Shown: one piece after another, positions 1 through 8,360 of the stretch
Numbering within the stretch: position 1 is the first letter of the stretch
Layout of the letters: every line of letters starts with the position of its first letter
DNA from: Poriferisodalis sp965204195
Lineage (GTDB): Bacteria > Actinomycetota > Acidimicrobiia > Acidimicrobiales > Poriferisodalaceae
Reading direction: 5' to 3'
Assembly: GCF_965204195.1 (NCBI RefSeq)
Contig: NZ_OZ241975.1
Coordinates: 1,240,001 to 1,304,000 of the forward strand
DNA: 64,000 nucleotides
Notes under the pieces: model-generated
Databases searched by the model: none
What the model was told of the DNA's origin: nothing
Seen by the model: only the letters and a program-made list of their open reading frames with translations
Program-made: the position numbers and the translations under genes

Positions 1-1
1 C

Positions 2-91
2 GAGGCGTACCTGTCAGGCGCACTCGTCGATGTCGACCTAAGCGACGACGCGATCGCCGACGCCATGGCCGGCGTCCCCGCGGTGGGCTGA
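2..91 (+). CDS. C-terminal fragment of an unidentified protein
   Basis: An open frame enters from the left edge and ends at a TGA at 89-91, giving 29 residues ending in AMAGVPAVG. The acidic, alanine-rich composition resembles real coding sequence of this genome, and the stop is followed by a short gap before the next gene on the same strand. No family can be assigned from so little sequence. It may be co-transcribed with the PrpF-like gene downstream, but a hairpin lies between them. Confidence 0.5.
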   Translation, partial: EAYLSGALVDVDLSDDAIADAMAGVPAVG

Positions 92-134
92 TCGAAGCTT
101 TTGAGTAACTGAGTCGCGGCACAGCCACTGACCT

Positions 135-157
135 CCTGCCTAGTTGCGGGTGGCAGG
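135..157 (+). terminator. Hairpin between the partial gene and the PrpF-like gene
   Basis: CCTGCC (135-140) and GGCAGG (152-157) form a perfect 6-bp stem with an 11-base loop, ending 8 bases before the GTG at 166. There is no U-tract, so it could be a weak terminator for the preceding gene or a structure affecting translation of the next one. Confidence 0.3.
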
Positions 158-165
158 CTGAGGCT

Positions 166-1359
166 GTGACTGCCACGCAGCGTTCGATCCCGTGTGTGCT
201 GATGCGTGGCGGGACGTCTCGGGGGCCGTTCTTTGCTGCTGAGGATCTGCCCGACGATCCGGTGATGCGTGACGCGGTGCTGGCTGCCGTCATGGGAAGC
301 CCGACCGGTCGCCAGATCGACGGGCTGGGCGGCGGCACCACGGTCACCAGCAAGGTTGCGGTGGTCGGCCCGTCGGCACATCCCGACGCCGACGTGGACT
401 ACCTGTTCGCGCAAGTCGACCCGGTGTGGGGCACGGTGGACACCAGGCCCACCTGCGGGAACATGCTGGTCGGCGTCGGCCCGTTCGCGATCGAGACAGG
501 GTTGGTGCAGGCTGGCGATCCGACGACATCGCTGGTGGTGCGCAACGTCAATACCGACAGCTTCATCGATGTCGTCTGCTGCACGCCCGGCGGCGAGCTG
601 ACCTATGACGGCGACTGCGCCATTGACGGGATAGACGGCACGGCCGCACCCGTCGACTTGCGGTTCCGGGGCATCGAGGGATCAGTGACCGGCTCGATGC
701 TGCCGACCGGCTGCGCCATCGAGACGATCACGGCCGGCGGCGTGGCGGTCGAGGCCACGCTGATCGACGTGGCCATGCCGATGGTGCTGGTGAGGGCTGC
801 CGATCTGGGCCGGACTGGCTACGAAGCGCCGCCAGAGCTCGACGGCGATGCTGAGTTCATGGCGACGATGGAGGTCATCCGCCGTGAGGCAGGTTTGCGC
901 ATGGGCCTCGGCGACGTGTCCCGCAGCGTCGTGCCCAAGTTCGGCCTGCTTTCGGTCGCTCGCGAGGGCGGCACGATCACTTCTCGTTACTTCACACCCA
1001 CCCAGTGCCACCCCGCCCACGCAGTCTCGGGCGGCATCTGCGTGGCGGCAGCCACAGCGTTGCCGGGCACCGTGGCCGCATCTCTGGTCGACGGCCCGGC
1101 GGCGGCCCCGAGAATCCCGGGCACGGCTGCCGATGCGCTCGCGCGGGAGTCGGCGGGCTCGACCGCAGGCGACCTTCAACATGACGGCGACGAGCGACGC
1201 GACGTGACCATTGAGCACCCGAGCGGTTCGCTGGAAGTCGCGCTGCAGACGGCATCGCGCGACGGCAACGTGCGGATCGTTTCCGGTGGCGTCACGCGCA
1301 CCGCCCGCAAGATCATGTCCGGCTCTGTCTATGTGCCGGAGACCATCTGGCCCGCCTGA
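166..1359 (+). CDS. PrpF/4-oxalomesaconate tautomerase-like isomerase
   Basis: This 397-residue protein belongs to the PrpF family (diaminopimelate-epimerase fold), cytosolic enzymes that move double bonds in small tricarboxylates. Examples are PrpF (2-methylaconitate isomerase) and GalD (4-oxalomesaconate tautomerase). Visible hallmarks are RGGTSRG at residues 14-20, DGLGGGTTVTSK at 52-63, CGNM at 97-100 (the cysteine position used in this fold) and HPAH at 282-285. The length fits the family. The start is a GTG at 166; no later ATG would keep the N-terminal RGGTSRG motif. The actual substrate cannot be told from sequence; no AcnD or galA-type partner is visible. The last coding bases recur as a remnant at 3987-4052. 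Confidence 0.85.
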   Translation: MTATQRSIPCVLMRGGTSRGPFFAAEDLPDDPVMRDAVLAAVMGSPTGRQIDGLGGGTTVTSKVAVVGPSAHPDADVDYLFAQVDPVWGTVDTRPTCGNMLVGVGPFAIETGLVQAGDPTTSLVVRNVNTDSFIDVVCCTPGGELTYDGDCAIDGIDGTAAPVDLRFRGIEGSVTGSMLPTGCAIETITAGGVAVEATLIDVAMPMVLVRAADLGRTGYEAPPELDGDAEFMATMEVIRREAGLRMGLGDVSRSVVPKFGLLSVAREGGTITSRYFTPTQCHPAHAVSGGICVAAATALPGTVAASLVDGPAAAPRIPGTAADALARESAGSTAGDLQHDGDERRDVTIEHPSGSLEVALQTASRDGNVRIVSGGVTRTARKIMSGSVYVPETIWPA

Positions 1360-1402
1360 GTCCTGCATAAGGACGAGCGGCCGAGCCGGCAGGCGAGGTC
1401 CC

Positions 1403-1447
1403 GGCCCGATCGGGCCAGCCGACGTTAGTATGTAAAGGATGCCTAAC
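1403..1447 (+). promoter_or_regulatory. Putative promoter/operator of the ABC exporter operon
   Basis: A perfect palindrome GGCCCGATCGGGCC (1403-1416) is followed by TAGTAT (1426-1431), a good actinobacterial -10 box. An inverted pair GTTAG (1424-1428) and CTAAC (1443-1447) straddles the expected transcription start. Drug-type exporters are often controlled by repressors binding such sites, but no regulator gene is adjacent. Confidence 0.35.
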
Positions 1448-1464
1448 AGAACTGGTCGGCCCTC

Positions 1465-2414
<950 letters not shown>

Positions 2415-2418
<4 letters not shown>

Positions 2419-3170
2419 CCTCGCTCCTCGCCGACGCACGGCTTCTCGGCGCCCGCTCGGTGACGCGCAGCCGGCGCAACCCGGCATCGATCATCGGGGC
2501 ACTCGTCTTCCCGCTGCTGTTCTTCGCGCTGTTCAACATCGTGATGCGCCGCGTCATGAACAACCAGGGGTTCGACTACGTGCAGCTCCTGCCGCCCACG
2601 ATCATCACCCAGGCGATGATCTTCGCGGGGATGTCGTCGGCCTACTACGTGGCGGCCGACCGGCTGTCGGGCATGACCTCGCGGCTGCGTTCGCTGCCCG
2701 TGCACCGAGCCGCGCCGATCGTGGGCCGCGCTGTGGGTGACGTGGTCCGGGCGGCGATGTCGCTCGCCGTCGTCACCGTGGTGGCCGTGCTGGCCGGGAT
2801 GCGCTTCGAGAGCTTCGTCGGCGCTGTTGGCTTCATTGTGCTGGCGCTCGGGTTCGCCGTGGTCTTCTCGCTGGGCATGGGCCTGATCGGATACGTGGCG
2901 TCGTCGCCGGACGCGGCCGTATCGATCGCTTCGATCCCGTACCTGCCGTTCCTGATGCTCTCGTCGGGCTTCGTGCCGGTCGAGAACTTCCCGGGCTGGT
3001 TGCAGCCGTTCGTGCGGTGGCAGCCGATCACATCGGTGATCGACGCCCTGCGAGCGCTCATCGGCGACGGATCGGTCAGCGAGACCCTGCCGGTAGCGCT
3101 TGCTTGGCTCGCCGGCGGCGCCGTGGTGTTCTCGATTCTCGGGGGCCGAGCGTTCGCGAGGTCGTCATGA
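2415..3170 (+). CDS. ABC-2 type permease, first subunit
   Basis: This 251-residue integral membrane protein has about six hydrophobic segments (roughly residues 25-43, 58-78, 108-128, 136-160, 170-190 and 225-247). It contains the ABC-2 hallmark near the last loop, SSGFVPVENFPGWLQPF, followed by NP-like 'WQPITSVIDALR'. It starts at a GTG overlapping the ATPase stop and ends in an ATGA overlap with the second permease, so all three are translationally coupled. It forms the membrane channel, probably as a heterodimer with the next gene product. Confidence 0.9.
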
Positions 3171-3985
3171 GCGCGGAATCGCCCTCGCCCGGAGGTGCCA
3201 GCGCGCCGCGACTGCTCATGGCGGCACCGATATTCGCGACCCGTTCGTACAAGCGCTTCCTGCGGACACCCGAGACCCTCATCAACACCGTCGGCTTCCC
3301 CATCGTGCTGCTGCTGACGCTGCTGGCCGTGTTCTCGACCGCGGTGGAGGCCTTCGACGAAGGTCTCTACGCCCAGCGACTCGTTCCGATGATGGTGGTG
3401 TCGGGCCTCATGTTCGGCTCCATCGGCACTGCCGCTGGGCTGTTCACCGATCTCGGCGGCGGCTACATGGAACGCATCCGTGCCTTGCCGGTCGCACAGT
3501 CGGGACCGCTCATCGGCATCGTGCTGGCCGAGATCAGCCGCGCAATCACTGCGCTCGTGGCGTTGGTAGCGGTGGGCTACGCGGTCGGATTCCGTTTCGA
3601 CAACGGCTTGGTTGCCATCGCAGGGTTCATCTTGGTGTCGGTGCTGGTGGCCGTCTCGATCGTGTGGGTGGGCTTGGCGTTCGCCACCGTGGCCCGCTCG
3701 CAGGAGGCACTGGTACCGCCGATGGGCGCTTTGTTCCTGGTGCTGCTGTTCTTCTCGCGCGGCATGGTGCCGTTGGAGGCCTACCCCGGCTGGGCGCAGC
3801 CGATCGTGAAGTTCAATCCGGCCACGTCGTTCGTGACGGCGCTGGACCGCCTGGGGCGAGGCGGCGAGCTCACCGGACCGATCCTGGGTGCGGTGTGCTG
3901 GGCCGTCGCGCTGACGGCGGTGTTCGGATTCATCGCCATACGAGGACTCAGCTCCAGTCGAGCCAGAGCTCCTCGGGGCCTCTGA
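3167..3985 (+). CDS. ABC-2 type permease, second subunit
   Basis: A 272-residue membrane protein with about six predicted helices and the ABC-2 signature SRGMVPLEAYPGWAQPIVKF near residue 200. The ATG at 3167 overlaps the stop of the first permease; a longer reading from 3017 would overlap it by 150 bases and is not credible. The last eleven residues, SSSRARAPRGL, are encoded by the antisense of the P450 3' end, within a 41-bp sequence that recurs perfectly at 5816-5856. The stop therefore lies inside the repeat. This suggests the permease and the P450 once overlapped tail to tail before a segment was inserted. Confidence 0.88.
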   Translation: MSAESPSPGGASAPRLLMAAPIFATRSYKRFLRTPETLINTVGFPIVLLLTLLAVFSTAVEAFDEGLYAQRLVPMMVVSGLMFGSIGTAAGLFTDLGGGYMERIRALPVAQSGPLIGIVLAEISRAITALVALVAVGYAVGFRFDNGLVAIAGFILVSVLVAVSIVWVGLAFATVARSQEALVPPMGALFLVLLFFSRGMVPLEAYPGWAQPIVKFNPATSFVTALDRLGRGGELTGPILGAVCWAVALTAVFGFIAIRGLSSSRARAPRGL

Positions 3986-3988
3986 AGG
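3948..3988 (+). repeat. 41-bp direct repeat, left copy
   Basis: These 41 bases are identical, same orientation, to 5816-5856, which is the 3' end of the P450 gene including its stop codon. Identity stops abruptly on both sides (C versus G on the left, C versus T on the right). The two copies bracket a 1.83-kb segment holding one complete gene. Confidence 0.95.
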
Positions 3989-4052
3989 CGGCGTCACCCG
4001 CACTGCCCGCAAGATCATGTCCGGCACCGTCTACGTGCCAAGTTTGCATTAG
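3987..4052 (+). pseudogene. Remnant of a second prpF-like gene (3' end only)
   Basis: Read from 3987 the DNA gives GGVTRTARKIMSGTVYVPSLH then TAG. This matches the C-terminus of the PrpF-like protein (GGVTRTARKIMSGSVYVP) encoded at 1285-1338. 47 of 54 bases agree and most differences are synonymous, so it is a diverged paralogue tail rather than a recent copy. No upstream part exists; the fragment abuts the 41-bp repeat directly. Confidence 0.8.
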
Positions 4053-4061
4053 ATATGCAAA
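4043..4061. promoter_or_regulatory. Operator-like inverted repeat upstream of the AlbA/HATPase gene
   Basis: TTTGCAT (4043-4049) and ATGCAAA (4055-4061) are perfect inverted 7-mers separated by 5 bases, in an unusually AT-rich patch. The right arm ends 13 bases before the -35 box of the downstream gene. It could bind that gene's own winged-helix domain; this is inference. Confidence 0.5.
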
Positions 4062-4074
4062 CATCGCCTAACTC

Positions 4075-4112
4075 TTGTCAAATCGCATAACTCTGTCGTA
4101 TAATGCCGAGAG
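4075..4112 (+). promoter_or_regulatory. Consensus-like promoter giving a leaderless GTG
   Basis: TTGTCA (4075-4080) and a perfect TATAAT (4099-4104) are 18 bases apart. Seven bases after the -10 box lies GTG (4112), in frame with the gene. The ATG at 4103 overlaps the -10 box, so a transcript would not contain it; this decides the start. Confidence 0.75.
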
Positions 4113-5785
4113 TGGAAAGCCAAGAGCTGCGCCGGCTTCTCGACGGGGGCGAGACCTTCACCGTCGAGTTCAAGTCCGACCAAGGCGACGACCCGATCAA
4201 CGACGCCGATGTGGTGGAGGCAGTGGCCTGCCTGGCCAACGGCGACGGCGGCTTCTTGCTCATCGGGGTGGGCGATGACGGGATCCCCCACGGCGCCCAG
4301 CCTCGTCACGGCCCGCAAACCCACCCGGTTCGCCTCCAAGCGCTCATAGCCAGCCGGACTGAGCCGTCGGCGGAAGTGGCGGTCGAGTTGGCTGAGATCG
4401 AAAAGGTCGAGGTGATCGTGATCGCGGTGACCGCCGCCGACTCGGTGGTCGGGACCCAGTCGGGGCGGTATCTGCGCAGGGCCATCGACGTGCACGGCAG
4501 GCCCCAGTGTCTGCCGATGCGACCGCACGAGGTGGTGTCACGAGCGGGCAGCGTCGGCGCCCAGGACTTCAGCAAGGTGGTTGCACCCGGGTTGGCATCC
4601 GATGATCTGTCGGACGTGGAATTCGCCCGGATGCGCGAGCTGGCTCGCACCGGCGGCGACGACACTCTCGCTCTGCTGTCCAATGAAGAAATGCTCAAGG
4701 CACTCGGCTTCATGGCCGACGACAGCCGGATCTGTGTCGGCGGGCTTCTGCTGTTCGGCACAGAACGGCTGATCGCCCGGCACCTGCCCGCCTATGAGGC
4801 GGGGTTTCAAGAGCTTGCCGGGCTCGAAGTGCGGGCCAGCGAGATGGCGGCCTTCCCGTTGCTGCGGGCGATGTCCGAGTTCGCCGATCGGGTGTCGGCT
4901 CGCAATCCCGAAGACGAGATCGAAGTGGGGCTCCAGCGGATCGCATTGCCGGCGTTTTCGGGGATCACGGTGAGAGAACTGATCGCCAATGCCCTGGTTC
5001 ACCGGGATTACACCGCCAAGGGGCCGACGCTGGTGGAGGTGGCCGCCGACACCCTGACCGTCTCCAATCCGGGGGGCCTGCCTGCGGGAGTGACGACCTC
5101 CACGCTGTTGACCGCCCCCCCGCACCCTCGAAATCCCGCGTTGGCTGACGCATTCAAGCGAGCGGGTCTCGTGGAGCGCACCAGCCGAGGAATCAACCGG
5201 GTATTCGAGAGCCAGCTGTCGCTCGGACGCTCGGTGCCGGACTACGGCCGCAGCACCCCCACTTCGGTCGTCGTACGGGTGCATTCGGGATCGCTCGACA
5301 AGGCGTTGGCCAGGTTTGTCGCGCAGACGCGGCGTGATGGCCAGGATCTGTCGCTCGACGACCTGCTGATCTTGCACGAACTCCGGGCCGAGGGCACCGT
5401 GACCGTGGAGCGGGCAGCCGAATTGGGTCATGTGGGCCGCTCGGAGGCCCGCACGGTCTTGGGTGGCCTCGCGGGCAAGGGGATCATCGAACCCCACGGG
5501 AGCGGCCGGGGTCGACGCTACGTCTTCACGTCTTCTCTCAGCCATCGGTTCGGGCAGCCCCCCCGTCGACCGACCATCTCCTTGAGCAGCGCCGAGCATC
5601 GTCGGACGGTTCTCGAATTCGTCAGGCAGAACGGCTCGATTGCTCGAAGCGACGCGGCCGATTGTTGCGGAGTGACTCCCGACCAGGCCAGCCGCCTGCT
5701 CCGAGAAATGCGCGATGACGGCGTTCTCGAAATGAAAGGCACCCGCCGTGGCACCCGCTACGTCCTTGCGGTGCGCTCTGACTAG
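4112..5785 (+). CDS. AlbA_2 (Schlafen-like) / HATPase / winged-helix protein
   Basis: This 557-residue protein has the layout of the proteins often labelled 'RecG C-terminal-like' or 'divergent AAA-4'. An N-terminal AlbA_2 domain (about residues 5-120) begins ETFTVEFKSD and includes NGDGGFLLIGVGDDG. A histidine-kinase-like ATPase module follows around 285-375 with VRELIANALVHRDYT and NPGGLP. Two winged-helix segments end the protein (about 410-470 and 490-550), each closing with a GRGRRYVF- or RGTRYVL-type wing. Relatives are thought to be DNA-binding regulators, and some occur in defence loci, but their reactions are poorly known. It has its own promoter and operator-like site and lies alone between 41-bp repeats, which suggests an acquired, possibly autoregulated gene. 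Confidence 0.82.
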   Translation: MESQELRRLLDGGETFTVEFKSDQGDDPINDADVVEAVACLANGDGGFLLIGVGDDGIPHGAQPRHGPQTHPVRLQALIASRTEPSAEVAVELAEIEKVEVIVIAVTAADSVVGTQSGRYLRRAIDVHGRPQCLPMRPHEVVSRAGSVGAQDFSKVVAPGLASDDLSDVEFARMRELARTGGDDTLALLSNEEMLKALGFMADDSRICVGGLLLFGTERLIARHLPAYEAGFQELAGLEVRASEMAAFPLLRAMSEFADRVSARNPEDEIEVGLQRIALPAFSGITVRELIANALVHRDYTAKGPTLVEVAADTLTVSNPGGLPAGVTTSTLLTAPPHPRNPALADAFKRAGLVERTSRGINRVFESQLSLGRSVPDYGRSTPTSVVVRVHSGSLDKALARFVAQTRRDGQDLSLDDLLILHELRAEGTVTVERAAELGHVGRSEARTVLGGLAGKGIIEPHGSGRGRRYVFTSSLSHRFGQPPRRPTISLSSAEHRRTVLEFVRQNGSIARSDAADCCGVTPDQASRLLREMRDDGVLEMKGTRRGTRYVLAVRSD

Positions 5786-5815
5786 CGGTCGGCCGCTGAA
5801 CCCGCGGACGCGACG

Positions 5816-5856
5816 TCAGCTCCAGTCGAGCCAGAGCTCCTCGGGGCCTCTGAAGG
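5816..5856 (+). repeat. 41-bp direct repeat, right copy (P450 3' end)
   Basis: Perfect match to 3948-3988. On the minus strand it encodes the last twelve residues of the P450, FRGPEELWLDWS, and its TGA stop. As the functional gene end, this copy is the likely ancestral one. Confidence 0.95.
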
Positions 5857-7126
5857 TGATGTTCGGAAACGTTTGGTAGTCCTGCGGCGGCAGCCGCAGC
5901 GACGGCACCCGCTGGGTCAGGATCTCCAGCGCAATGCGGGCCTCCATGCGGGCCAAGTTGGCGCCGAGGCAGAAGTGGATGCCCTTGCCGAAGCTGATGT
6001 GGCGATGGGGATCGGGTCGGGCGATGTCGTAGGAGTCGACGTCGAACCGGTCGGTCTCGGCAAACGCGCACGGCTCGCGATTCGCTGCTGCGAAGTTCAG
6101 GAACACCCGTGTTCCTTCCGGCAGCTGCACCCCGCCGAGCTCGGTGTCGCGGGTGGTCACCCGGCGCCAGGCCACCTGGCTGGAGTCGAACCGCAGCGTC
6201 TCCTCGACTGCCGTGGGGATCAGCGACGGGTCAGCAGCCAGCGCCTCCCACTGGTCGCGGCGCGGCAACAGGCAGCGAAGCGTGTTGCACAGCAGGTTCG
6301 TGACCGGGTCGTGCCCGGCGAAGGAGATCCCGTAGATGACCGATTCGACCTCCCGGTAGCTGAGCCCGGTACCGCCCTCGGGGTCGGGGTCGGCATCGTG
6401 AGCGTCGAGCAGCTCCGAGCAGAAGTCGTCGGTGCGGTTGCGATGTCGCTCGGCCACGAACTCACGGCAGTAGCGCCAGTAGGCCAGCATCCCCTCGGCC
6501 ATGTGCGCCTGCTCGGCCGGTGTCGGCTTGCCCCAGGCGAACGCCTTGCGGTTCACGCACCACGACTTGAGCATGAGGTCGTCTTCGGGCGGGAACCCGA
6601 TGAAACGGAACACGATCTCCGCCGGCAGCGGGAACGCCACCGCCTTCACGTAGTCGGCGGGCTTGGGGCCGGCGAGCATCTCTTCGATCAGCTCGGTGGC
6701 CCGTGAGCGCATGTAGTCCTCGAGCGTGCGCAGCCGCCGCACCGAGAACCCGCCGCGGGTGTGCACGCGGATGCGCCCGTGGTCGGGCTCAGCCCGGTTC
6801 GACATGACCGCCTGGGGGTCGTAGTCGGACGCGGAGAGCACCTCGGCCGCCTCGGGAGCGAGGGGGAAGATGGGGTCCTGCACATTGGACGAGGCATATG
6901 TATCCGGGTCCATAAAGACCCGCTCGATGTCGTCCATGCGGGTCACCACGACGTGACCCATCTCGGCGGCGTAGAAGACCGGGTGGTCTTCGCGCAGCTT
7001 TGTGGCGATCGGGTAGGGATCGGCCAGATATTCCTCGTTGAGCGGCGACCAGGTCTCGTGCACCGGGCAGCCCGGCGGCGGGGGCGAGAGCTGATCCGGT
7101 GCGGTGTGGTAATCGTCGGCGCTCAC
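5816..7126 (-). CDS. Cytochrome P450
   Basis: A 436-residue soluble haem-thiolate monooxygenase. The I-helix oxygen-activation motif FAGHDPVT is at 269-276, the K-helix EETLR at 308-312 and the haem loop FGKGIHFCLG at 379-388 with Cys386 as axial ligand. The length is typical of bacterial class I P450s, which need ferredoxin and reductase; none is adjacent. The start is a GTG at 7126 preceded by GGAGG at good spacing. Substrate unknown. Its 3' end is duplicated at 3948-3988. Confidence 0.95.
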   Translation of the reverse strand: MSADDYHTAPDQLSPPPPGCPVHETWSPLNEEYLADPYPIATKLREDHPVFYAAEMGHVVVTRMDDIERVFMDPDTYASSNVQDPIFPLAPEAAEVLSASDYDPQAVMSNRAEPDHGRIRVHTRGGFSVRRLRTLEDYMRSRATELIEEMLAGPKPADYVKAVAFPLPAEIVFRFIGFPPEDDLMLKSWCVNRKAFAWGKPTPAEQAHMAEGMLAYWRYCREFVAERHRNRTDDFCSELLDAHDADPDPEGGTGLSYREVESVIYGISFAGHDPVTNLLCNTLRCLLPRRDQWEALAADPSLIPTAVEETLRFDSSQVAWRRVTTRDTELGGVQLPEGTRVFLNFAAANREPCAFAETDRFDVDSYDIARPDPHRHISFGKGIHFCLGANLARMEARIALEILTQRVPSLRLPPQDYQTFPNITFRGPEELWLDWS

Positions 7127-7188
7127 TGGACCTCCAGTCTGGGCCCTGCCGTCGGGACCGGCGTGCGCTCGGCGGCGCCGGCAGGCCC

Positions 7189-7194
7189 TATCAT
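7189..7194 (+). promoter_or_regulatory. -10 box of the tRNA-Val gene
   Basis: TATCAT ends 11 bases before the tRNA, a normal distance for a start a few bases ahead of the mature 5' end. No clear -35 is seen. Confidence 0.5.
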
Positions 7195-7205
7195 CGTCGC
7201 CCCGC

Positions 7206-7279
7206 GGGCGATTGGCTCAGATGGTTAGAGCGCTGCCTTCACACGGCAGAGGTCACTGGTTCGAGTCCAGTATCGCCCA
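7206..7279 (+). tRNA. tRNA-Val (anticodon CAC)
   Basis: The cloverleaf is complete: acceptor GGGCGAT (7206-7212) pairs with ATCGCCC (7272-7278), the anticodon stem CTGCC/GGCAG encloses the loop TTCACAC with anticodon CAC, and the T arm is ACTGG-TTCGAGT-CCAGT. Discriminator is A7279. CCA is not encoded (ACCC follows). It decodes GTG, a frequent codon here. The 3' half overlaps the end of the antisense hydrolase reading frame by 27 bases. Confidence 0.95.
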
Positions 7280-8173
7280 CCCTTTCGACGCAGGTTGCCG
7301 TGCCGTGGCGCCACCGTGCTCGGCGAGGTGGGCCAGCAGCAATCCGGTGAACGCGCCAGGCGCCTCGTCGGTGACGAAGTGATTGATGCCCCCAAGCTCG
7401 GCGAAGCGGTACGGGCCAGTCACGAAACCAGCAGTGTTCTCGGCGGCCATGCGGCCCACCGTGGCGTCCTGGTTCCCCCACACGAACATCGTCGGCACGC
7501 TCACCGGGGGCGTCTCGGCCGGCTGATACTGCGAGCTCCCTATGGCTCGGTACCAATTCACGGCGGCATCGAGGGCGTCGCGTTCGCCAAGCGTGGCCAG
7601 GTAGGCGTCGATGTCGGCGTCAGGCACCCCGCCGTGCGCCATGGCCCGTCGCAAGGGCGCTGCATTGTCGGCGAGCAGGTTGTCGGTTGCCCCGGGCTTC
7701 TGGAAGGCGGGATGGTGCCGCGAGCGGTGCGGCTGATCGGGGTCGTCGCGCATCGCCGCAACGAAGGCCGCAGCGTGCGGCCGCGAGATGACGCTCAGCG
7801 AGTAGACGCGCTCGGCGTGGTGCGCCGCGATGAACCACGCCAATGCGCCGCCCCAGTCATGCCCGACGACGTGGAATCGCTCTGCGCCGAAGCTGTCCGC
7901 AATCGCCAGCGCATCGGCTACCAGCAGCTCAGTGCGGTAGCTGTCGATGCCCTCAGGCCGTGCACCCGCCGAGTAGCCGCGCTGGTCGGGAGCACACGCC
8001 CGGAACCCGGCCGCCGCCAGTGCTGGCAACTCAGCACGCCATGTGTGCCGGGTCTGCGGGAACCCATGCAACAGCAGCACCAGCTCACCGTCAGCCGGCC
8101 CCGCAACATCGGCAGTGAAGCGATGCCCATTCGCCTCGATCGCCGTGGTCGATACATCAGTCCTACTCGTCAT
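7253..8173 (-). CDS. Alpha/beta hydrolase, epoxide hydrolase-like
   Basis: A 306-residue alpha/beta hydrolase. The oxyanion motif HGFP is at residues 36-39, the nucleophile elbow GHDWGG at 105-110 (Asp106), and a later WGNQD and NHFV supply the likely acid and histidine. An aspartate nucleophile after GH is typical of epoxide hydrolases and haloalkane dehalogenases rather than esterases. The ATG at 8173 has AGGAGA upstream. The frame runs past the folded domain into the antisense of tRNA-Val, so the last residues (about WAILDSNQ) are probably not under selection. Confidence 0.85.
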   Translation of the reverse strand: MTSRTDVSTTAIEANGHRFTADVAGPADGELVLLLHGFPQTRHTWRAELPALAAAGFRACAPDQRGYSAGARPEGIDSYRTELLVADALAIADSFGAERFHVVGHDWGGALAWFIAAHHAERVYSLSVISRPHAAAFVAAMRDDPDQPHRSRHHPAFQKPGATDNLLADNAAPLRRAMAHGGVPDADIDAYLATLGERDALDAAVNWYRAIGSSQYQPAETPPVSVPTMFVWGNQDATVGRMAAENTAGFVTGPYRFAELGGINHFVTDEAPGAFTGLLLAHLAEHGGATARQPASKGWAILDSNQ

Positions 8174-8360
8174 CGGATCAGTCTCCTATAGCGGCGTCAA
8201 TGAGTCTCGGAGAATGCCAAGCGTCGCGAGTGGCGGCATACAGACAACAGGAACTGCGGTCGGTGGGGTACGGCTCTCCTACGGAAATCGCAGGCTTCGG
8301 CCGTGCCGTCCACGGCGACAATGGCACCGGCACAAGCCGTGACGCGCTATCAAATGGGCC

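Noticed and set aside
2645..4027. 460-codon open frame on the minus strand
   Set aside because: Antisense to both permease genes, with low-complexity Arg/His/Gln composition and no recognisable domain.
3948..5856. Insertion sequence or transposon
   Set aside because: No transposase or terminal inverted repeats are present, and 41 bp is far longer than a usual target duplication. A site-specific or homologous event fits better.
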